From Caenicola sp034331105 (GTDB lineage Bacteria; Synergistota; Synergistia; Synergistales; Synergistaceae): a stretch of DNA of 64,000 nt. The position numbers and the translations under genes were made by a program. The DNA lies in assembly GCA_034331105.1 (NCBI GenBank), contig JAXQGB010000006.1, positions 1 through 64,000 on the forward strand. Reading direction: 5' to 3'. This document shows positions 58,817 to 64,000 of this stretch, piece after piece (within the stretch, counting starts at the first letter, position 1; every line of letters starts with the position of its first letter). The notes under the pieces are model-generated. The model was given only the letters and a program-made list of their open reading frames with translations, searched no databases and was not told where the DNA came from.

Positions 58817-60033
58817 TAGTCCAGCCTCCCTTTTATTGCTGCCTCGACACACTCTGAAAGTCTGCGGATAGCGAATGGCTGTCCGCGGCGCTCCCTGTAG
58901 TATGCGCACTTAGGAGAGTCTGTCACTCCAAGGCTGCCTTCGAATGACTTCCAGCAAGGTTCGTCGATGCAGGTGTTTCCGACCATACGGACTCCCAGGA
59001 GCTCCAGCTTCTGGCGGAGGCGGGAACGCTCGGCAAGCTCAACGGCTCCGGATTCCGCAAGGATCCAAAAGGCGGTGTTGTGACTGACTTTCCTCCCGGC
59101 GAAGAGCCTTTCGATTTCAAGGATCTGGCTGTATGTGTAGTGGGGGCAGCCAAGCATTACCAGGTTGATGTCACCTGTAGCTGCTGTGAGTTTTGTCTCC
59201 TGATCTTTCAGTGTTTTGTTGGTTATAAGTGCTGTGGGGGCCGGAACTTTTTTGCCGCCGAAAGCTGCTTCGAGCGTTGGTGCCTCAGGCGTTATGCCCA
59301 CCATGTGATACATCGCCACGGCTCCGCTTGTCGCGGCCTCGGCTCCGAAGTAAAGGAAGTCTTCCTGCGAGGGAATCACCTTGTTTTTGAATACAAGGAC
59401 AGGGTCAAGCGATCCTGCCATCTCTCCGATGCAGTGACCGAGGATGCCCCAGTCGTAGGATTCGCTGAGTTCTGCATCGACTTCAATAAGAATGTCGCCG
59501 TGCCTGTTTTCGTCGAGGTGGTATCCGTAATAAGGGGTCTTTCCGACAACTGCGGCAGCAAGTGCGCTTATTGATGACTCACGGTTTGAGCGTGCGCCCA
59601 GGGCGCCGTTGACGTATGGAGTTGCGCTTGACTCCGAAAATGCTATGTGCTCTCCAAAAAAGGGAACGTTGGAGCATACTCCGGGAGCGCAGTGGTATGT
59701 CAGTATCGCGCCTATCTTGCGGTATGCTTCACCTGTGCGGTTAGCGAGATCGAGTTCCTCTTTTGTAACGTCGTAGAATTTGGTAAGGTAATCAGTGTCC
59801 CAGTAAGGGTTGGTCGTTGGCGGAACAGCGCAGGTGGCGCCTCCCCCGACAAGGAGCTCGCACCAGTAGGTGTCGCCCTCCTGTCCGCTTAGCGCGACAT
59901 GAGCGCGCTTTATCGGGATCAGCTTTTCCGCGTCGAAGGTGAGCCCGAGCGCATAGAGCATTTCCATTGCTTTCTGCTTTCCGGCGCCTTCAGCTCCGTC
60001 AAGTATCCGTTTCTCTTCATCTGTAAGAAACAT
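58816..60033 (-). CDS. Aconitase X large (catalytic) subunit, DUF521
   Basis: 405 residues. Family segments are MFLTDEEKRILDGAEG at the start, THCAPG-like TYHCAPGVCSNVPFFG (about 113-128), ESSATPYVNGALGARSNRES, LGCPHYTYSQI and VGNTCIDEPCW. Cysteines at these places hold the Fe-S or metal site. With the small subunit it forms a bacterial type II aconitase X dehydratase. It lies between the small subunit and the LarA-like gene. Confidence 0.92.
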   Translation of the reverse strand: MFLTDEEKRILDGAEGAGKQKAMEMLYALGLTFDAEKLIPIKRAHVALSGQEGDTYWCELLVGGGATCAVPPTTNPYWDTDYLTKFYDVTKEELDLANRTGEAYRKIGAILTYHCAPGVCSNVPFFGEHIAFSESSATPYVNGALGARSNRESSISALAAAVVGKTPYYGYHLDENRHGDILIEVDAELSESYDWGILGHCIGEMAGSLDPVLVFKNKVIPSQEDFLYFGAEAATSGAVAMYHMVGITPEAPTLEAAFGGKKVPAPTALITNKTLKDQETKLTAATGDINLVMLGCPHYTYSQILEIERLFAGRKVSHNTAFWILAESGAVELAERSRLRQKLELLGVRMVGNTCIDEPCWKSFEGSLGVTDSPKCAYYRERRGQPFAIRRLSECVEAAIKGRLD

Positions 60034-60053
60034 AGTCAGCCGCCTTTCTTGTC

Positions 60054-61343
60054 TTAAATATTTTCGATGACCGGCAGTGAAATGCCGCCCTTAGGAATAA
60101 TGCCTATAGTAGCTCCGGGGATCAGACGCATTGCTTCATCAAGTGCAGCCTGAACTGTGGGGAATGGCGTGTACTGCATCGCGGCAAGGTCTTCTTTGCT
60201 CAGGCCGTCAGAGACGCAGAATATTTTTGCCTTGTCCCTGGCCCGGCAGTTGCAGACAGAAAGCACTGCAGAGACCATGTCAGCATCGACATCTTCAGGG
60301 GAAGCCGCAGCCAGCCTTCTGAGGACCTCGTCCATGGGCAGAGACAGCCACTCCCTGAAACGGGGATGGTTGTGTGCCAGGCCTTCTGTGCAGGGGGCAG
60401 CGAATATCATGACACCGCCCTCTTTTACTGCGAAATATGCACAGCTTGTGCCTTTGCAGGCCTGCCAATAGTCCATGTCTGAGGGTGAGGAGCTTACGAT
60501 TACGATATCTGCTGGTTCCGGCACACTTATACTGTAGGATCTTTTTGCAAGCTTTACTCCCTCTCTGTGGGCCTTGATGAAATCTCCTGCGAATATCCCG
60601 GCGATCTCTCCATCATAGTTCTTTACAGTGTTGACGATAAAGGCAAGCCCTGCGATCTTTGCGACCTCTTCCATTCCCATGCGGCATGGATTGCCGTCTG
60701 CCATCCCGAGTGGTATGTCCGGGCAGAAGCCTGCGGCAGCGTGGGTTGCTGATGTCGTAACGAAGTCACAGACTCCCGGCTGAAGTATCTTTGCGCCGCC
60801 CGAATAGCCGGCATCGCAGTGCGGAACGATATTCCCTATGCCGACAAGGAGGTCTGCCCCCAGTGCGTATTTATTTACGTGTACAGGGATCTTATAATCA
60901 CCGGCGGCTACTGTTCCGAGATCCATCATGTCTTCGCTCACGGTTGCATCGTGCTGTACAATTTTGAAGCGCCTTATCATTTCAGGACCGAGTTTTTCGA
61001 GTATCTCTTCGTTGGTCATGAGCCTGTGGGTGCCGGGAGCTGTGAGGAAACTCATAGCGCTGTCCGGAACACCGTTTTCGTTCAGGTAGTCTGTAATGAT
61101 AGGCATGATTATGTGGAGAGGGGTGCTTCTGGTGTTGTCCTCGACCAAAAATACAATATCTTTTTTGCCCCTGGCGAGGTCTTTGAGTGAGGGTTTTCCA
61201 ATAGGCGATTCAAGCGCGGAAATAAGAGCGCTTTTCAAATCCCTGAGACCGGGAATGCTGGTCATCTTTCCTTCGAATATGACAGATCCTTCCGGTGCCT
61301 CAAAATATTCTTTCCTGTCTCCGTATGGTATGTCGTATCTCAT
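60054..61343 (-). CDS. LarA-family nickel-pincer racemase/epimerase homologue
   Basis: 429 residues. Key LarA residues align by eye: D69 and R72 in EDNTRSTP, H106 in GTHR, H175 in GNIVPHCDAGY, K185 in SGGAKILQPG (the lysine that binds the NPN cofactor) and H201 in SATHAAAG. The active-site set therefore looks complete. LarA racemises lactate; homologues act on other 2-hydroxyacids. No larB, larC or larE is in the window, so the cofactor must be made elsewhere. It is first in the six-gene minus-strand operon. Confidence 0.88.
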   Translation of the reverse strand: MRYDIPYGDRKEYFEAPEGSVIFEGKMTSIPGLRDLKSALISALESPIGKPSLKDLARGKKDIVFLVEDNTRSTPLHIIMPIITDYLNENGVPDSAMSFLTAPGTHRLMTNEEILEKLGPEMIRRFKIVQHDATVSEDMMDLGTVAAGDYKIPVHVNKYALGADLLVGIGNIVPHCDAGYSGGAKILQPGVCDFVTTSATHAAAGFCPDIPLGMADGNPCRMGMEEVAKIAGLAFIVNTVKNYDGEIAGIFAGDFIKAHREGVKLAKRSYSISVPEPADIVIVSSSPSDMDYWQACKGTSCAYFAVKEGGVMIFAAPCTEGLAHNHPRFREWLSLPMDEVLRRLAAASPEDVDADMVSAVLSVCNCRARDKAKIFCVSDGLSKEDLAAMQYTPFPTVQAALDEAMRLIPGATIGIIPKGGISLPVIENI

Positions 61344-61687
61344 CAGATATGCCCTTTCATGGCATGTGACTTGTGTGTCACAAGTATGTAGTCTGTATAC
61401 ATGTAAAGATTATACCATTCCGTTTTGGCGTTACCTTAATGAATAGACCGACTGATAAAAATGTTTGTCTAAATATGTGTGCATAATAGTATCTGCTAAT
61501 ATTTATGTCAACTCTGAAATTTGTGAACTCTCTTATATCAAAGGTTCAGCCTGTAAACAGATTTTTTCCCACCGATCCGGCCGGATGTAGGATATTGCTG
61601 GTCATTCAATGAGATATATGGACAAAAATGTGATAAAGATGTATGTTTGCTGTATACATATAAGTAAAATTAATGGAGGGTGTCATA
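61344..61687. promoter_or_regulatory. Divergent control region of the organic-acid locus
   Basis: 344 nt with no gene between larA-like and gntR starts. The larA-side promoter is an extended -10 TGGTATAAT (minus strand, complement of 61409-61417), with TGTATACA (61394-61401) covering its predicted start. The gntR-side promoter is TGGACA (61619-61624), 17 nt, TATGTT (61642-61647), with TGTATACA (61651-61658) on its start. An ACTTGTG-TGT-CACAAGT inverted repeat (61369-61385) lies in the larA leader. The layout predicts repression of both units by the GntR protein. Confidence 0.75.
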
Positions 61688-62344
61688 ATGCATGACCGCG
61701 AAAAGGCCAGCTGGACTAAAGCTTACGAGTGGATCCGTGACGCTATAGAATCAGGCGAGATAGAGATGGGGGCTCCATTGCCCGAAAACCAGCTTGCCAG
61801 GGAGATAGGAGTCAGCAGAACACCTATCCGTGAAGCCCTGCGCAGCTTGGAACAGGACGGATACGTTAAGATAATTCCCCAAAAAGGCGCATTTGTATCA
61901 GAAATATCCCTCGAGGATCTTAAAGAGATATATGACATCCGCAAACTGCTGGAACCCTTCGCGGCTCTTTCAGCGGTAAACAGGATCCCGGAAGAAGAGA
62001 TAGACGAGATGGAGAAAGGCTGGAAAGCCCTCAAAAAGGCTGCGCTTGCAGGAGAGGTAGACCTGACACGTGTCTCTGAGATGGATCTGCTGCTCCATAT
62101 GACGATCACCAAATATGCGACCAATAAGAGGATCGGTGCCATCATAACAACATACCACGCCCAGATAAAGCGCTTCCAGAAGCTTTCTGCGCAGTCACTT
62201 TCCAACATACATGAAACTATAGGCCAACACCTTGAGATACTGGAAAAATTGCGTGAGAGGGATGCCAGGGGCCTCTCATCTCTGCTCTACGAACATATCG
62301 CAAAAAGCGAGAGCAATATAATGAAAGATTATTTTCTTAAGTAA
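61688..62344 (+). CDS. GntR/FadR-type (FCD) transcription regulator
   Basis: 218 residues. The N-terminal winged helix (about 5-75) has PENQLAREIGVSRTPIREAL as recognition helix region. The C-terminal FCD ligand domain (about 85-215) has Asp/His residues suited to a metal-carboxylate effector. Members usually repress and are released by an organic acid. GGAGGG sits 7 nt before ATG 61688. It is divergent from the larA-acnX-TRAP operon and precedes the dehydratase gene by 27 nt, so it probably senses an acid of this pathway. Confidence 0.92.
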   Translation: MHDREKASWTKAYEWIRDAIESGEIEMGAPLPENQLAREIGVSRTPIREALRSLEQDGYVKIIPQKGAFVSEISLEDLKEIYDIRKLLEPFAALSAVNRIPEEEIDEMEKGWKALKKAALAGEVDLTRVSEMDLLLHMTITKYATNKRIGAIITTYHAQIKRFQKLSAQSLSNIHETIGQHLEILEKLRERDARGLSSLLYEHIAKSESNIMKDYFLK

Positions 62345-62371
62345 ATAAGATAGCCGGAGGAAAATATCATT

Positions 62372-64000
62372 ATGAAATTCAGAAGTTCCGAAATACTTTC
62401 AGATCCGGTGTTTACAGAAAACAGGGCTCTTTATAAATCCATGGGCTTCTCTGACGAAGACCTAAAAGGTCCGCTGATAGGGATAGCAAACTCATGGAAC
62501 GATCTGGTGCCCGGACATTACAACCTCAGGAACCTTGCCGATTTCGTCAAAAAAGGAATTTACAGGGCAGGCGGCATGGCGGTCGAGTTTGGCGTAATAG
62601 CCGCCTGTGACGGACAGTCATGCGGACATAACGGCATGAAATACATACTCCCCACCAGAGACCTTATAGCATGCGACATCGAAGCAATGGCGGAAGCCCA
62701 CAGGCTTGACGGCATTGTTATGCTTGGATCCTGCGACAAGATAGTTCCGGGCATGCTGATGGCGGCCGCCAGGCTGGGCATTCCGGCGATATTGCTTGTT
62801 GGCGGACCGATGGCCGGAGGCGTTTCTTTTGACGGACGCAAAAGCGACTCCACCTCTGTATCGGAGGCCGTGGGAATGCTGAGCGCCGGACGGATCACCA
62901 AAGAGACTTTATCAATGCTTGAAGACAACGCAGCACCCTCATGCGGTTCATGCTCATACTACGGTACCGCCAACTCGATGGGCTGTGCGGCAGAGGCAAT
63001 GGGAATGTCCCTCCCGGGATCGGCCCTGATCCCGGCTACAAGCGCTGCCCGCTCCAGGGCAGCGGAGGAGACGGGGAAAAAGATCGTAGAACTTGTCAGG
63101 CAAGGACTCACAGCGCATGACATCATTACGAAAGACTCCCTTGAAAACACCGCGAAGATAATGGTCGCGACAGGCGGCTCGACTAACTGCTTCATACACC
63201 TTTCAGCCATAGGGAATGAGATTGGCATAGCTCCCGGGACCATGATAGATATTTACGACAGGGCGAGTCAAAATATCCCGTCTGTCGCCATGGTAAATCC
63301 TGCCTCAGAGTACGATATGGAGGACTTCTACCGCGCCGGAGGCATCCCGCAGGTCATGAAGGAACTGAGGGACGAGGTCGACCTCTCTTGCATGACTGTA
63401 AGCGGAAAAAGCCTCGGCGAGAACCTTGAGAAGATGTCAAGTCCTTTAGGAGTTGACCGGCGTGTGATCCGCACCAAGGAAGATCCTTTCTGCAAATCTG
63501 GCGGTCTGGCAGTGATGCGGGGGAACCTCGCTCCGGGGACAGGGATCACAAAACCCATCGCAATGGATCCGTCGATGTACCATTTTTCCGGACCTGCAAG
63601 AGTCTTTGACTGTGAAGAAGATGCGAACCGGGCTATCCTTGACGGGAATATAAAAGAGGGCGATGTCCTTGTCATCCGTTACGAGGGCCCGAAAGGCGGC
63701 CCCGGAATGCGTGAAATGTATTTTGCCATGAAACTGCTTTACGGCAGGGGCCTTGCAAAAAAGACCGCGATAATTACAGACGGCCGTTTCTCCGGAACCA
63801 ACAACGGCTGCTTTGTCGGCCACATATCCCCCGAAGCCGCTGAAGGTGGCCCCATAGCCGCAGTCAGGGACGGAGACATCATCACCATAGATGTTGAAAA
63901 TAAAAAACTGGATGTAGACCTCTCTCCCGAGGAGCTTGAAGCCCGCCTAAAAGATTGGAAAAGACCTCCTCAGAAGGAACTGAAAGGCATCCTGGGCATA
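62372..64000 (+). CDS. IlvD/Edd-family dehydratase (partial, runs off the window)
   Basis: 543 codons are visible from ATG 62372 (GGAGG upstream) and the frame is open at 64000; IlvD proteins are about 550-570 residues, so only the end is missing. LGSCDKIVPGMLMAAARLGI (about 118-137), SCGSCSYYGTANSMGC (about 190-206) and TDGRFSGTNNGCFVG are family hallmarks. The first cluster Cys of many dehydratases (PCN) is replaced by PGH (47-49), with Cys79 and Cys84 (CDGQSCGH) nearby. It could dehydrate dihydroxyacids in valine/isoleucine synthesis or a sugar acid here; the context favours catabolism. Confidence 0.88.
   Translation, partial: MKFRSSEILSDPVFTENRALYKSMGFSDEDLKGPLIGIANSWNDLVPGHYNLRNLADFVKKGIYRAGGMAVEFGVIAACDGQSCGHNGMKYILPTRDLIACDIEAMAEAHRLDGIVMLGSCDKIVPGMLMAAARLGIPAILLVGGPMAGGVSFDGRKSDSTSVSEAVGMLSAGRITKETLSMLEDNAAPSCGSCSYYGTANSMGCAAEAMGMSLPGSALIPATSAARSRAAEETGKKIVELVRQGLTAHDIITKDSLENTAKIMVATGGSTNCFIHLSAIGNEIGIAPGTMIDIYDRASQNIPSVAMVNPASEYDMEDFYRAGGIPQVMKELRDEVDLSCMTVSGKSLGENLEKMSSPLGVDRRVIRTKEDPFCKSGGLAVMRGNLAPGTGITKPIAMDPSMYHFSGPARVFDCEEDANRAILDGNIKEGDVLVIRYEGPKGGPGMREMYFAMKLLYGRGLAKKTAIITDGRFSGTNNGCFVGHISPEAAEGGPIAAVRDGDIITIDVENKKLDVDLSPEELEARLKDWKRPPQKELKGILGI

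Overview
The window looks like a chromosomal segment of an anaerobic, diderm, amino-acid/organic-acid-using bacterium. GC content is near half. The best guess is the Synergistota, from gene content and protein style rather than a database match. Diderm evidence: a type II secretion secretin and most of its partners, and a giant AsmA/TamB-like protein. Lifestyle evidence: a TRAP transporter, a LarA-type racemase homologue, aconitase X, asparaginase, an IlvD-type dehydratase and a full-length B12-dependent methionine synthase.

Layout. 1-4.9 kb: a translation/transcription block (end of tuf, rpmG, tRNA-Trp, secE, nusG, rplK, rplA). An oppositely oriented secreted-protein gene interrupts it before an L10-leader-controlled rplJ-rplL. 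4.9-7.4 kb: a secreted NAGPA-domain protein, tRNA-Ala with a consensus promoter, and a PhzF-family enzyme. 7.6-17.5 kb: a tightly overlapping operon of an AsmA-like protein, cobU, cobS, a HAD phosphatase, metF, a free-standing methionine-synthase activation domain and metH. It couples cobalamin salvage to methionine synthesis. 17.5-26.5 kb: a TPR protein, a DUF2156 protein, an exported cyclophilin, a nucleoside kinase and a SNF2 helicase/SWIM pair. 26.5-33.7 kb: a deaminase, an MFS transporter, a nitronate-monooxygenase-like flavoprotein, a divergent DAACS symporter, an unrecognised conserved-looking protein and L-asparaginase. 33.7-42.3 kb: an AmmeMemoRadiSam pair (MEMO and AMMECR1 fused), two tandem Sel1-repeat secreted paralogues with duplicated promoters, a shortened RidA next to a threonine-synthase-like PLP enzyme, an exported amidinotransferase-fold protein and a CPBP protease. 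42.3-55.2 kb: a type II secretion locus (G on the plus strand; F, E, D, I, C, N, M, L, K, J on the minus strand), with a LysM/M23 peptidase between the arms and an Lgt-like protein upstream. 55.4-64 kb: an organic-acid locus (TRAP DctP-Q-M, aconitase X small and large subunits, LarA homologue) divergent from a GntR/FCD regulator and an IlvD/Edd dehydratase that runs off the window.

The most promising signal is an apparent regulon. The palindrome TGTATACA occurs at the promoters of the GntR gene, the larA-acnX-TRAP operon, the DAACS symporter and the MFS transporter. At three of these it lies on the predicted transcription start. This ties two distant transporters to the racemase/dehydratase pathway, whose substrate is unknown. 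The symporter also lacks the family's cation-site motif and the arginine that selects acidic substrates, so it probably does not carry aspartate or glutamate.

Other points of interest: a terminator-like hairpin between the Shine-Dalgarno sequence and the start codon of nusG; a RidA protein missing its first helix; a cysteine-rich tail on the flavoprotein; and matching inverted-repeat promoters on the Sel1 paralogues. No CRISPR array, IS element, prophage or rRNA gene was seen. All assignments come from reading the sequence; no searches were run.
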